Assembly (NCBI GenBank): GCA_002395235.1
Contig: DGWK01000032.1
Coordinates: 1 to 49,596, forward strand
Source of the DNA: Lachnospiraceae bacterium UBA4260
Lineage (GTDB): Bacteria; Bacillota; Clostridia; Lachnospirales; Lachnospiraceae
Direction: 5' to 3'
DNA: 49,596 nucleotides
Each line of letters starts with the position of its first letter. The first letter of the stretch is position 1. Of the stretch, positions 32,332 to 40,824 are shown piece after piece. Position numbers and translations under genes: made by a program. Below the pieces are notes generated by a model. It was not told the origin of the DNA and ran no database searches. It saw nothing but the letters and a program-made list of their open reading frames with translations.

Positions 32332-33450
32332 TTACAGCAGATCTTTAAAGGTCTCGATCGCAGTTCTGGCCTGCTCGTAGTTGACCATCTGGCGGTCGAT
32401 CTCGATCAGTACGCAAGGGATCTGCGCCTGATCACATGCGCGCTTGATCAGAGGATAGTCAAATTCCTCGGGATCGCAGAACTTGGTCATCAGGACCAGA
32501 ACGCCCTGCGCCTTTGCCGCCTTGGCGTCCTCAACGATCTTGTCAACGCGCTTTTTCTCTACGTCATAGAGAAGGCTGCAGTTGTCCATCGCGCAGAACT
32601 TGGATGCAAGGCGATCCAGTGCGCTCTCGCCCTCTGCGGGAGCGTCTGTGCGGTACTGTCTGCTCTCGGCCGCGACGTCGTCGCATACGATGCGCATTCC
32701 GTTGTCGTCCAGGATCTCAAGGAGTCCGGGCGCGTCAGCCAGAATACCGGTCGTCATGATGCGGATCTTGCCTTCGTCAGCTGCCTCTGCGTCAAGGATT
32801 GCCAACAGCTCATTTACGAGAGCTGTGTGCTCTTCTTTTCTCATGAAGAAGGCGCTCTTGAAGATGTCGCTTCTCTGTGCGCTCGTGATCTCGGCGTGCG
32901 CTGCCAGAGCGGGAACCAGAGCTCTCATCGCCGCGTTGTGGGCGTTGTAAACTTCGATGGACTCCGCGAGCTTCTCATCCTCAAACTTAAGTCCGGTCGC
33001 ATCCTCAAGGCCCTTGATCACGTACTCGTAACCGGCCTTTGTGAAAGTGTGGCCGAAAGCGGGCTTTCTGTTCTGGGGATAGGTCATGGCGATGAAGGGA
33101 ATGCCCTTGACCGCGTATTTCCAGTTCTGTCCGATGACCTTAAGGGAATCGCAGAGGCTGGGGATCACGATCGCGGATGCCCCGTCGTATGCGCCCTTTA
33201 CGCCCAACTCGACAATGCTCTGCATGATGGTGCAGATAAATGCCGGGAAGTATTTTTTTGCCTCGTTGATCTGAATGTCAGCGCCCCATACGCCCATGGG
33301 GACCATTCCCATTGAGTGGATGATCTCTTCGGGTGTGTAGACAGGTGCGGTCAGGACCACCTTGCGGCCCTCTGCCAAATATTTGTCCATCAGCTTCCGG
33401 GGGCTTGTCGCAGCCTCATGGAAGCAGGCGAGTAATTCCTGTTTGTTCAT
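32332..33450 (-). CDS. hadC: 2-hydroxyacyl-CoA dehydratase subunit C
   Basis: This 372-residue protein starts after AAGGAGG. It has family landmarks YTPEEIIHSMGMVPMGVWGA (front of the 4Fe-4S domain), CDSLKVIGQNWK, FFMRKEEHTALV, and FCDPEEFDYPLIKR. With HadB it forms the iron-sulfur heterodimer that removes water from a 2-hydroxyacyl-CoA via a ketyl radical. The end IDRQMVNYEQARTAIETF strongly resembles FldC/HadC. Substrate (phenyllactyl, indolelactyl, p-hydroxyphenyllactyl or 2-hydroxyisocaproyl-CoA) cannot be told apart here; the had name is used only as the family name. Confidence 0.92.
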   Translation of the reverse strand: MNKQELLACFHEAATSPRKLMDKYLAEGRKVVLTAPVYTPEEIIHSMGMVPMGVWGADIQINEAKKYFPAFICTIMQSIVELGVKGAYDGASAIVIPSLCDSLKVIGQNWKYAVKGIPFIAMTYPQNRKPAFGHTFTKAGYEYVIKGLEDATGLKFEDEKLAESIEVYNAHNAAMRALVPALAAHAEITSAQRSDIFKSAFFMRKEEHTALVNELLAILDAEAADEGKIRIMTTGILADAPGLLEILDDNGMRIVCDDVAAESRQYRTDAPAEGESALDRLASKFCAMDNCSLLYDVEKKRVDKIVEDAKAAKAQGVLVLMTKFCDPEEFDYPLIKRACDQAQIPCVLIEIDRQMVNYEQARTAIETFKDLL

Positions 33451-33498
33451 TTATTCCTCCTTTTTACGGAAAGTGATGTTTAAAAGCGGTAAAACAAT

Positions 33499-33542
33499 GC
33501 TGTCAGGACGCCTGCGCAGCCGTCAAAACAGCGCATGCGATA
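33499..33542 (-). promoter_or_regulatory. Intercistronic hairpin between hadB and hadC
   Basis: Nested pairs GCTGT/ACAGC and GACG/CGTC surround the palindrome CTGCGCAG. This occupies much of the 101-base gap and may tune mRNA decay. Confidence 0.5.
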
Positions 33543-33551
33543 AGCTTTTTA

Positions 33552-34778
33552 TCACTTCCGTGCTTCCATAATCTCCATGAGTCCCTGAACGCGGGTGTCG
33601 TACTGTGCCTCGGAGAAGTTTCTGGGATCTGCCTGGTCGCCGTCGAAACTTGCTACAGGGATATCGCACTCTTCGCCGATCTGGCGGCTCATCTCATACA
33701 TGAATCCGCTCCAGAGCTTGCAGCTGCGGTTGGTGTGGACCAAAAGTCCCTCGACCTTGTTGTTCTTGCACAGCGCGACGCGCTTGTCGCGTGCATACTC
33801 GAGATTGATGGCGTTAGGCACCTTGCAGTACGCGCGGCACATATCGTCAAAGTCGTCATAAATGAATCCGAAAGCGTCGGCATAAATGGTCGTGACCATG
33901 TTGATGCCTCTGCTCTTAAGACCGGTGGATGTCACGCGAAGCCAAGGCCAGCATGCGATGCCTTCGAACATGATCCTGTATTTTTCCTCTGTGCGGAATG
34001 TGCTGACGCCCTTTGCGTGGTTCTCCTCATACTCCTCATAGAGCTTCTCCATAGCTTCCGCCGCTTCAAGCTTGCCGCGGGCGGTGACCATGACTGCCAT
34101 GTGGTTGAGCAGGTCAAAGCCGTTGAAAGGTGAGGGCTCATAGTGCGCGCAGGCTGTAGCCTTGAGCCATGCGCGGCTGGTCCTGCCGCTGATCTCTCTG
34201 ACTTCGTTGTACTTCTCTTCGCTCCACTTCTTGCCTGTGATCTCTTCGAGCTGGGCGATCGCCGCGCGGAACTGGTCACGAACGTAAGCGACCTGCGCGT
34301 CGGATACCTCATAGTCGGGGTTGAAGGGGATATCGATCATGATCATGGGGATGTTCAGTTCCTTTGCCAGGTTCTCATACCACTTGATCATGCAGTTGCA
34401 GATGTTGTTGCAACAGAGGAGGAAATCGGGCTGGGGCATATCCTGCTCCGGAGCGCTCTTGATCTTGGCGTATGCAAGGCTGATTCTCGCATAAGCGCAG
34501 ATGTCGTTGGAGTAGCCGTCTGCCTCGGAGATGTTGCACATGCGCTCGCCGGCGCCGCGCGCCGCGATGCCTGCTGCCTGGTTCTCGGGATAGACTACGG
34601 CCAGGCCGAGAGTCTCGGGAATTTCTACAGGGAAGTTACTGGAGCACCAGCCTACCATTTCACCGCGCTCCTTAGCGGCCTGCGCTGAAGAATAAGCTTC
34701 TGCGGCGATCTTTCCAAGTCTTGCCTTTGCTGAATTCGGATCCAGCGGCGGGCGTTTTTTCTTAACTTCTTCTGCCAT
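33552..34778 (-). CDS. hadB: 2-hydroxyacyl-CoA dehydratase subunit B
   Basis: This 408-residue protein has its start at 34778, with AAAGGA nine bases before it. Landmarks are GWCSSNFPVEIPETLG (cluster Cys), RMCNISEADGYSNDIC, DFLLCCNNICNCMIKWYENLA, RSCKLWSG and the C-terminal FDGDQADPRNFSEAQYDTR. The cysteines coordinate one [4Fe-4S] cluster that binds the substrate carbonyl. Pairs with subunit C and is activated by the ATP-dependent HadI-type protein. The C-terminal block is nearly identical to what I recall for FldB of Clostridium sporogenes. Confidence 0.93.
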   Translation of the reverse strand: MAEEVKKKRPPLDPNSAKARLGKIAAEAYSSAQAAKERGEMVGWCSSNFPVEIPETLGLAVVYPENQAAGIAARGAGERMCNISEADGYSNDICAYARISLAYAKIKSAPEQDMPQPDFLLCCNNICNCMIKWYENLAKELNIPMIMIDIPFNPDYEVSDAQVAYVRDQFRAAIAQLEEITGKKWSEEKYNEVREISGRTSRAWLKATACAHYEPSPFNGFDLLNHMAVMVTARGKLEAAEAMEKLYEEYEENHAKGVSTFRTEEKYRIMFEGIACWPWLRVTSTGLKSRGINMVTTIYADAFGFIYDDFDDMCRAYCKVPNAINLEYARDKRVALCKNNKVEGLLVHTNRSCKLWSGFMYEMSRQIGEECDIPVASFDGDQADPRNFSEAQYDTRVQGLMEIMEARK

Positions 34779-34812
34779 ATCGATCGTTCCTTTCTGTAAA
34801 TATTCAGCCCAC

Positions 34813-34840
34813 CGTCTCAAATAGCTAAGTATTTGAGACG
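34813..34840 (-). promoter_or_regulatory. Intercistronic hairpin between hadI and hadB
   Basis: CGTCTCAAATA pairs perfectly with TATTTGAGACG (11 pairs, 6-base loop) in the 81-base gap. It could separate activator mRNA from the much more abundant dehydratase mRNA. Confidence 0.7.
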
Positions 34841-34859
34841 CGGGGTACTGAAGGATTAC

Positions 34860-35639
34860 TTATTTCTTAACTTGTTTCTGGTATGCATAAAGCGCTGCGC
34901 CGATCGCTCCGAATAACTGGGCATCAGGAGAGAATAATATAGGCTGCCCGATACTCTGCGACAGAGCATTTCTGACGCCTGCGTTCTGCGCAACGCCTCC
35001 GCTCATACAGACATCCGGAACTATATTGATGCGCTTTGCCAGGTTTCCCACGCGGACTGCCACGCTGCTGCAGATGCCCGCGATCAGGTCTTCCATATTC
35101 ACGCCGTTGGCCAGCTGGCTGATCACTTCGCTCTCCGCGAACACCGTGCAGGTGCTGGAGATCTGTGCCGGGTTATTGGACTTCTCGCAGTAGGCCGCGA
35201 ATTCGTCTACCGGTACGACCAGGATATTCGCCATCACATCGAGGAATCTCCCGGTTCCGGCCGCGCACTTGTCGTTCATAAGGAAGTTGTTCATGCGGCC
35301 TTTTTCATCCAGTGAGATCACCTTAGCGTCCTGACCCCCGATGTCGATGATCGTGCGGACAGTAGGGAATGTGTGGTGCGCGCCCAGTCCGTGGCAGGAC
35401 AGCTCGCTGACGTTATAATCCGCGTTCTCATAGCGGTTTCGTCCGTAGCCTGTAGCCGCGGTCGCCGACAGGTCGTCCCATGTGACGCCTGCCGCCTCCA
35501 GGGCCTGGCTGACTGCCAGCTCGGGGCTCTTCGTCCCTATGCCCCCCACAAGAAGTGAGGAGCCGACGATATTTTGACCATCTTCCATGACTACGCATTT
35601 CGAAGTGGTCGATCCGATATCAATTCCGAATGTATACAT
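34860..35639 (-). CDS. hadI: 2-hydroxyacyl-CoA dehydratase activator ATPase
   Basis: This 259-residue protein uses the ATG at 35639. It has the actin/sugar-kinase ATPase fold: GIDIGSTTSKCVV (phosphate loop), TIIDIGGQDAKVI and MSGGVAQNAGV. Cys125 (NDKCAAGTGRF) and Cys164 (SSTCTVF) supply the bridging [4Fe-4S] cluster of the homodimer and fall very near Cys127/Cys166 of the well-studied HgdC activator. It injects an electron into the HadBC pair with ATP hydrolysis, and is extremely oxygen sensitive. Follows the CoA-transferase by seven bases. Confidence 0.94.
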   Translation of the reverse strand: MYTFGIDIGSTTSKCVVMEDGQNIVGSSLLVGGIGTKSPELAVSQALEAAGVTWDDLSATAATGYGRNRYENADYNVSELSCHGLGAHHTFPTVRTIIDIGGQDAKVISLDEKGRMNNFLMNDKCAAGTGRFLDVMANILVVPVDEFAAYCEKSNNPAQISSTCTVFAESEVISQLANGVNMEDLIAGICSSVAVRVGNLAKRINIVPDVCMSGGVAQNAGVRNALSQSIGQPILFSPDAQLFGAIGAALYAYQKQVKK

Positions 35640-35646
35640 TGTCTGA

Positions 35647-36882
35647 TTATTCCTTATCCTGCCAGATGTAGAGGGAACCGTCTTCCAGCATCTGATTGAT
35701 CTTCTCTTCGGAGTAGCCGATCTCCTCAAGGATCTCGCGGCCCTGCTCGCCGATCATGGGAGCGGTCCTGCCGTCGATCTCGCCTTCGGACTCAAGACGG
35801 ACAGGCGTGTGGGTTGCCTTGCGGACTACGCCGTTGGGGCATGTGACATCGTAGAAAGCGCCGACGGCGTGTGCCTGAGGATCGTTCATGATGTCGTCCC
35901 AGCTGTACGCGATGCTGTGAGGGATGTCGCCCTTTCTGAGGATCTCATCCATCTCCTTGACGTCGTGCTCGAGGAAAGTCTTCTGGATCTCATCCATAAA
36001 CTCCTTGATCAGGCCCTTTGCGAGCATGTCAGACTGAGGATAGTACTTGCCGCAGTCGATCAGGTCCTGTCTGCCGATGGTCTTAAGGAACTGCTCGAAT
36101 CTTACGTTGTAGTCAGGGCATGCGCACTGGATGATACGGTCATCGGATGTGCGGTATGCGCCGTTGAAGGGGTTCTTGTTGTCGTAGATCGAGATCGGAT
36201 AGTCGTGAGCCTGGCCGTCATACTGAACGCCGAGGAGCATCATGGACATGTTGAAGATCGCGGTCTCGTAAAGGCTCGTTGTGACGAAGTCACCCTTGCC
36301 GGTGAACTGTCTGTTGTACAGAGCGGTGATGATACCCATAGCGAGCATCAGGCCCACGTTGTTGTCGCCCAGGCCGGGGATCATGGTAATGGGGTCATTC
36401 CCTCTGCGGCGAAGGTTCTGTGTGTAGCCGCCTCTTCCGAAGAAAGCGGTGAAATCGTAGCCGGGCAGATCCTTGTCGGGACCGGTCTTGCCGTAGCCGA
36501 GGATCATAGCGTAAACAAGCTTGGGATATCTCTCTTTGAGGGTCTCATAGTCAAGGCCCGCTCTCTGCAGAGCGCCCAGTCTCCAGTTTGTAAGCAGAAC
36601 GTCTGCGCCGTCGAGAAGCTTAAAGAGAGCCTCTTTGCCTTCCTCTGTCTTGGTGTTGATGGAGATGCAGCGCTTGTTTCCGTTGAGGTACTCCCATGCC
36701 ACATTCTCTTTGATGTTCTGGGGACGTCCCTCCTGCTCCTGTGTGTAGCGGATCGGGTCGCCCTTAGGGGACTCAACCAGGATGACATCTGCGCCGTGGT
36801 CTGCGAGATAACGTCCTGTTGCTGCAGCTGCAATAAAGTTTGCAAGCTGAATTACTTTGATTCCTTCCAGTGCCTTTCTCAT
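35647..36882 (-). CDS. hadA: Family III CoA-transferase (HadA/FldA type)
   Basis: This 411-residue protein starts after GGAAGGAGG. The CaiB/Frc fold is shown by IKVIQLANFIAAAATGRYLADHGADVI, LLTNWRLGALQRAGLDY, and GPDKDLPGYDFTAFFGRGGY, whose Asp is the expected catalytic residue that forms the mixed anhydride and CoA thioester. It moves CoA from the product acyl-CoA (or the starter made by the ligase) to the 2-hydroxy acid. First gene of the operon, divergent from lysR. Confidence 0.93.
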   Translation of the reverse strand: MRKALEGIKVIQLANFIAAAATGRYLADHGADVILVESPKGDPIRYTQEQEGRPQNIKENVAWEYLNGNKRCISINTKTEEGKEALFKLLDGADVLLTNWRLGALQRAGLDYETLKERYPKLVYAMILGYGKTGPDKDLPGYDFTAFFGRGGYTQNLRRRGNDPITMIPGLGDNNVGLMLAMGIITALYNRQFTGKGDFVTTSLYETAIFNMSMMLLGVQYDGQAHDYPISIYDNKNPFNGAYRTSDDRIIQCACPDYNVRFEQFLKTIGRQDLIDCGKYYPQSDMLAKGLIKEFMDEIQKTFLEHDVKEMDEILRKGDIPHSIAYSWDDIMNDPQAHAVGAFYDVTCPNGVVRKATHTPVRLESEGEIDGRTAPMIGEQGREILEEIGYSEEKINQMLEDGSLYIWQDKE

Positions 36883-37248
36883 CTGTTTCCTCCTTCCGGT
36901 TGATGCTTCCGCGCTTGCGAGCCTGAGAAAAGATCTGCTCCGTGCCCCTTTTGCGGAGTGTTTGCCACTCTGCTTTGTGCAGGGTGTGTTTTTTATTTAA
37001 CAATATTGTAAAGTCCGCTGAAACATCCTTCCAATAAGGGTTTCATATCATTTCAAAAGCAAAAGCTTATTGATTTCGTCCGATTCCTCGAAATTTTGTC
37101 TGAATCAGACGTTAAATCGGGCTTTTTTTACAGATTCATAACGTTTTCCTTATGGTTTAATGTTAAAATAGTATCGCAAGACAGTTTTTTGAATCCTGCG
37201 GGGAACCTGTCTTTTCCCGCTCATAAGCTTTCCGGAAAGGGATACAGA
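36883..37248. promoter_or_regulatory. Divergent control region between hadA and lysR
   Basis: This 366-bp AT-rich spacer carries dyads suited to a LysR regulator: GTCTGA-A-TCAGAC at 37098-37110 and a CAATAAG/CTTATTG pair at about 37032-37072. Both promoters must lie here, but no -35/-10 pair stands out. LysR proteins usually bind such spacers and switch the divergent operon in response to a pathway intermediate. Confidence 0.55.
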
Positions 37249-38160
37249 ATGACCACTAACCAGTTGAAATATTTCATCACCGCTGCCGAAACTCTCAGCT
37301 TTACAGAGGCCGGAAAACTGCACTATATTTCGCAGACTGCCATCACGCAGCACATACAATCTCTTGAGGAGCAGTTGGGCGTCAAGCTTTTTGACCGCAA
37401 CAAAAAGCGGGTGTACCTGACACCCGCCGGCGAGATTTTCTATATGGAGGCCAAGGCCATTCTGGAGAGAAGCAAAATTGCCATCAACAAAGCCCGAAAC
37501 GCCGCGGACGGCATCTCGGGTTCGCTCAATATCGGCTATGTGAAGGGGCAGGCCTTCTCACTGGTCAGCCCGCTGATCAAGAATTTCTATCTCCAAAACC
37601 CTTCCGTCAAATTTCAGTTATTCCGTCAGGCACATCTCGATCTTCTGATGAATCTTGAACAGGGCAAACTGGATTTTATCTTTAACATTGTCTACGGGAA
37701 CACGGATCTGACGGATTTTTCCTACCGCCGCATTGCCAGCGACAGGCTCTATGCGGTCCTGCCGCCCGGACACCCCTATGCGCAGCTCTCCTCGATCCGC
37801 CGGTACGACCTGCGAGATGAGCCTTTTCTGCTGACCAAATACTACGAGAATCCATCCGCCAGAAAATACGGGCATGTCATCCCCGACAAATATGCGGAGT
37901 CGGGCTTTATCCCCAAGATCAACGGCAAGTCCTCCGACGCGGAGACTCTGATGGTCCTTGTCTCTGCGGGAATCGGCATCACTATTTTGCCCGAGTCCAT
38001 CGTGCACGCCTTCGGCAACTCGACGGATCTTTCTTATATTCCGCTGGAAGGGGAGCACGAGCATGTCGATATCATGGCCATCTGGAAGGACAATTCCATC
38101 AACCCGGTGACGCAGGTTTTCAAGGATTTCGTCCTGAGGCAGTACAATATAACGGAATGA
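37249..38160 (+). CDS. LysR family regulator of the 2-hydroxyacyl-CoA operon
   Basis: This 303-residue protein starts at the ATG at 37249, preceded by GGAAAGG; the longer upstream frame lacks a site. N-terminal winged helix: MTTNQLKYFITAAETLSFTE with HYISQTAITQHIQSLEEQLG as recognition helix, followed by the RNKKRVYLTPAG wing. A periplasmic-binding-like effector domain follows from about residue 90. Its divergent position from hadA makes it the likely activator, sensing the hydroxy acid or enoate. Confidence 0.92.
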   Translation: MTTNQLKYFITAAETLSFTEAGKLHYISQTAITQHIQSLEEQLGVKLFDRNKKRVYLTPAGEIFYMEAKAILERSKIAINKARNAADGISGSLNIGYVKGQAFSLVSPLIKNFYLQNPSVKFQLFRQAHLDLLMNLEQGKLDFIFNIVYGNTDLTDFSYRRIASDRLYAVLPPGHPYAQLSSIRRYDLRDEPFLLTKYYENPSARKYGHVIPDKYAESGFIPKINGKSSDAETLMVLVSAGIGITILPESIVHAFGNSTDLSYIPLEGEHEHVDIMAIWKDNSINPVTQVFKDFVLRQYNITE

Positions 38161-38199
38161 GGTCGCCCATGCCGGGCACGTACAGCTTCGGCGTGTAAA

Positions 38200-38233
38200 G
38201 CAGCCCCGGAGGCCTGTCGGCCTTCGGGGCTGC
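38200..38233. terminator. GC-rich hairpin between lysR and the next minus-strand unit
   Basis: GCAGCCCCGGAGGCC pairs with GGCCTTCGGGGCTGC (one mismatch). Strong stem; a short T-tract appears only on the minus strand (TTTAC). Probably terminates both convergent transcripts. Confidence 0.6.
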
Positions 38234-38236
38234 CAG

Positions 38237-38653
38237 TCAGATATACTGATAATTAATTTTCACGGCTACGCCGTAAACCTTGCTGTCAAACGTGAAACCG
38301 CTGTTTGTCGGGTTTCTTAAATCGCTGCGCCCGAATCCGGTTTTTCCGCTCGCGAAATCGATATTTTGGATTTTGATCAGATCATAGTATACCGGCTGTT
38401 TTTTTTCGCCGACCTTCTCATTTACGCCGCACCACACGGCAAAGCTTCTGCATCCGCGCGCCTTCTCGACGGTCCTGGTGGTATACTCCAGCATTCTGAC
38501 GAGATTGACCATATCGACGGTCCTGTCTTTTTTGATCAGACCGCGGTTATCACATTGATAAGCGACAAAAATCCCCAGCGGCTCTTCTTTGCTGAAGTCA
38601 GCGAGCTCGATCAGTGTATAATGCTCTTTTTTCAGCTTATCCAGCAGTCCCAT
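38237..38653 (-). CDS. Hypothetical cytosolic protein, paired with a membrane protein gene
   Basis: This 138-residue protein starts after GGAGTAAGG. Contains LIELADFSKEEPLGIFVAYQCD and FAVWCGVNEKVGEKKQP. I recognise no family, signal or membrane helix. It starts 12 bases after the stop of the membrane protein gene at 38666, so both form one unit. The neighbour also has a soluble C-terminal domain, so the two could work together. Function not inferable. Confidence 0.65.
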   Translation of the reverse strand: MGLLDKLKKEHYTLIELADFSKEEPLGIFVAYQCDNRGLIKKDRTVDMVNLVRMLEYTTRTVEKARGCRSFAVWCGVNEKVGEKKQPVYYDLIKIQNIDFASGKTGFGRSDLRNPTNSGFTFDSKVYGVAVKINYQYI

Positions 38654-38665
38654 CCCTTACTCCTT

Positions 38666-39502
38666 TCATTTCTCTGTTTTTACCTGTTTCAATGTGTTCA
38701 CAATATCCAGCGGGAAGCTCCCCGCTTTGCCGTTTTGCGGATAACGGAGATTCCTGATGCTGTGATCAAAGTCCCATTGGGATGCTTTTTCAAATTCAAT
38801 ATAACAATTGTAAATCGCATTAATTCCTTCTCTCCTGCACGGAAATGCGAATTTATATTTCGACTTGTAAAACTCCTCGGAAGACTTCCACACCGCATCG
38901 AACATCTTATCAAGCGTACTCCAATCGACCTCCCCTTTTGAATTAACGATCGGTCTTGCGCATTTGACCACTGCATATCCTTTGATCGCGGAAAGGTCGT
39001 CACCGGCCATAAAGACAACCATATTCTTCCTTCTGAGGAGCATTGACAATGTACCTTTGCTGTGGAAGAGTCTCGCCAGCATTATGGTATATATGCCTTG
39101 TGAAATCATGACGGTCATCGCTATGGAAGCGGTGGAGTCATCAGTACTTGTCCTCAGGAAATACCTGATCTCAATGATCAGCATTGCCGCTGACAGTAAA
39201 ATCCCGCACAAGTAGCGAAGCCCCTCCCGGGACGGGCATATTCTTTCAACCACATCAACCAGAAAATAGAGAAACAAAGCAGTGATCAGCGGATTGAGGA
39301 TTTCATCCGCTATACTCTCTCCATCGATCAAAAAAGCGAGCACCGTCCGCAGCGCCGACGGCAGATGCGTGTTCAGAAAATCTGTAATAGCTGTCAGAAT
39401 GATATTGATGAAATATATGAAGAAGGGGACACTGAGCGTGATGATCAGAAAAACAATAATAGCCACTGTTCGGTTTCCACTGCCGTCTTTGTTTTTGTTC
39501 AT
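38666..39502 (-). CDS. Hypothetical four- to five-helix membrane protein with cytoplasmic C-terminal domain
   Basis: In this 278-residue protein, hydrophobic helices lie at about 12-38, 65-83, 93-113 and 127-146. A soluble domain of about 120 residues follows (GDDLSAIKGYAVVKCARPIV onwards). GAGGAG precedes the start at about 12 bases, which is rather long. No family recognised. First gene of the two-gene unit with the 138-residue protein. Confidence 0.65.
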   Translation of the reverse strand: MNKNKDGSGNRTVAIIVFLIITLSVPFFIYFINIILTAITDFLNTHLPSALRTVLAFLIDGESIADEILNPLITALFLYFLVDVVERICPSREGLRYLCGILLSAAMLIIEIRYFLRTSTDDSTASIAMTVMISQGIYTIMLARLFHSKGTLSMLLRRKNMVVFMAGDDLSAIKGYAVVKCARPIVNSKGEVDWSTLDKMFDAVWKSSEEFYKSKYKFAFPCRREGINAIYNCYIEFEKASQWDFDHSIRNLRYPQNGKAGSFPLDIVNTLKQVKTEK

Positions 39503-39673
39503 AGCAGATTACGGCTCCTCTTTTTCTCTTTTTTGCGTCCGGCTGACCGGACTCTTTCTTGCAGCCTTCCATTTATAGTATACTGTATTCACGGCCCAAA
39601 TATGTTCTTTGTTTATCGGTAAATCATTTGATTTTTAGCTAATTCCTTTGGTATTTCAAGGGGGGCGGGGCTG

Positions 39674-39751
39674 CCTCTGGGGTGGCGTAACCTCTGGGGT
39701 GGCGTCACCTCTGGGGTGGCGTGCGCATCCATGCTGACCTACCTCTGGGGT
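39674..39751 (+). repeat. Family B repeat cluster upstream of yhfC-like gene
   Basis: Four CCTCTGGGGT cores at 39674, 39691, 39708 and 39742, the first three as tandem 17-bp units ending GGCGT. They end 27 bases before the YhfC start. Confidence 0.88.
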
Positions 39752-39778
39752 GGTTCTTGTGTTGTTAAGGAGGTCACT

Positions 39779-40570
39779 ATGAACGGAACTGTTCCTGTGT
39801 TATCAATTGTCTTTATGATAATTTCCTGCGCGTTCAGCTTTTGTCTGCCCATCGCGCTCTTCCTCTACCTTCGCTTTGTCAAAAAAGCGGATATCTATCC
39901 TTTTTTTGCCGGATGTACCGTGATGCTGCTCTTCGCCTTTATTCTGGAATCAGGTGCTCACAGCCTGGTGCTCTCCTCTCCGGCCGGGACGGTCATCAAG
40001 GGAAATCTCTGGCTGTATGCGCTCTACGGCGGATTCATGGCGGGGCTCTTCGAGGAGACGGGACGCTATCTGGCGTTCAGCTTCGCCCTGAAAAAATACC
40101 GCGCCAAAAACGTGAACGCCCTCATGTACGGCGCCGGCCACGGCGGGTTCGAGGCTGCCGTCATTCTCGGGGTTACATCGATCAACAATATCGCATGGTC
40201 CGTTATGATCAACAACGGCCGCATCGCGGAGCTTACCGCAGCTCTGACCGGCGAGCAGCTGGCGCAGGCGCAGCAGTCGATCAACCTTCTGATCACAACG
40301 CCTTCCTACCAGTTCCTGATGGGCGGCTTGGAACGTCTCTTTGCCATCATTCTGCATATCTCGCTCTCCGTGCTCGTGTGGTTCGCCGTCAAGTGGGAGG
40401 GCAAGCTCTATCTGTATCCTTTGGCCATCCTGTTCCACTTCGCTGTGGATGCGGCGGCGGTTGTTCTGTCTGGCCTGGGCGTCAATGTGATTGTTATTGA
40501 GGTGGTCATCGCTGCTATCACTGCGGCTGTCGCGCTTTTCGCACGGAGTCTGTGGCGGGAGACGATGTAG
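39779..40570 (+). CDS. YhfC family intramembrane protein (putative glutamic-type protease)
   Basis: This 263-residue protein, ATG at 39779 after AAGGAGG, has seven to eight membrane helices. Conserved FEETGRYL (Glu-Glu) in the third helix, GAGHGGFEA with His and Glu, and HFAVDA with a late His match the CAAX-protease-like YhfC layout. Relatives are suspected membrane proteases or scaffolds. It stands alone between family B clusters. Confidence 0.85.
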   Translation: MNGTVPVLSIVFMIISCAFSFCLPIALFLYLRFVKKADIYPFFAGCTVMLLFAFILESGAHSLVLSSPAGTVIKGNLWLYALYGGFMAGLFEETGRYLAFSFALKKYRAKNVNALMYGAGHGGFEAAVILGVTSINNIAWSVMINNGRIAELTAALTGEQLAQAQQSINLLITTPSYQFLMGGLERLFAIILHISLSVLVWFAVKWEGKLYLYPLAILFHFAVDAAAVVLSGLGVNVIVIEVVIAAITAAVALFARSLWRETM

Positions 40571-40607
40571 GGGGAGCAGCCCGGGAGGTGCGGTACCCGG
40601 GGCGCGG

Positions 40608-40816
40608 TACCCCGGAGGTCACGGTACCCCGGAGGTCACGGTACCCCAGAGGTCAAATGACCTCTGGGGTCCTGTGACCTCTGGGGTGGCGAGCAGACCG
40701 ACATGGCTCCATATGACCTCTGGGGTCCTGTGATCTCTGGGGTGACGAGCAGCCCGACATGGCTCCATGTGACCTCTGGGGTATCGAGCGGCCGGGATTC
40801 CACGACCTCTGGGGTA
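40608..40816. repeat. Family B repeat cluster with 56-bp duplication
   Basis: At least nine cores in both orientations. ACCCCAGAGGTCA (40643-40655) and TGACCTCTGGGGT (40658-40670) form a perfect hairpin. From 40659 a 56-bp unit containing two cores is tandemly duplicated (40659-40714, 40715-40770). Confidence 0.9.
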
Positions 40817-40824
40817 GTGGACAG

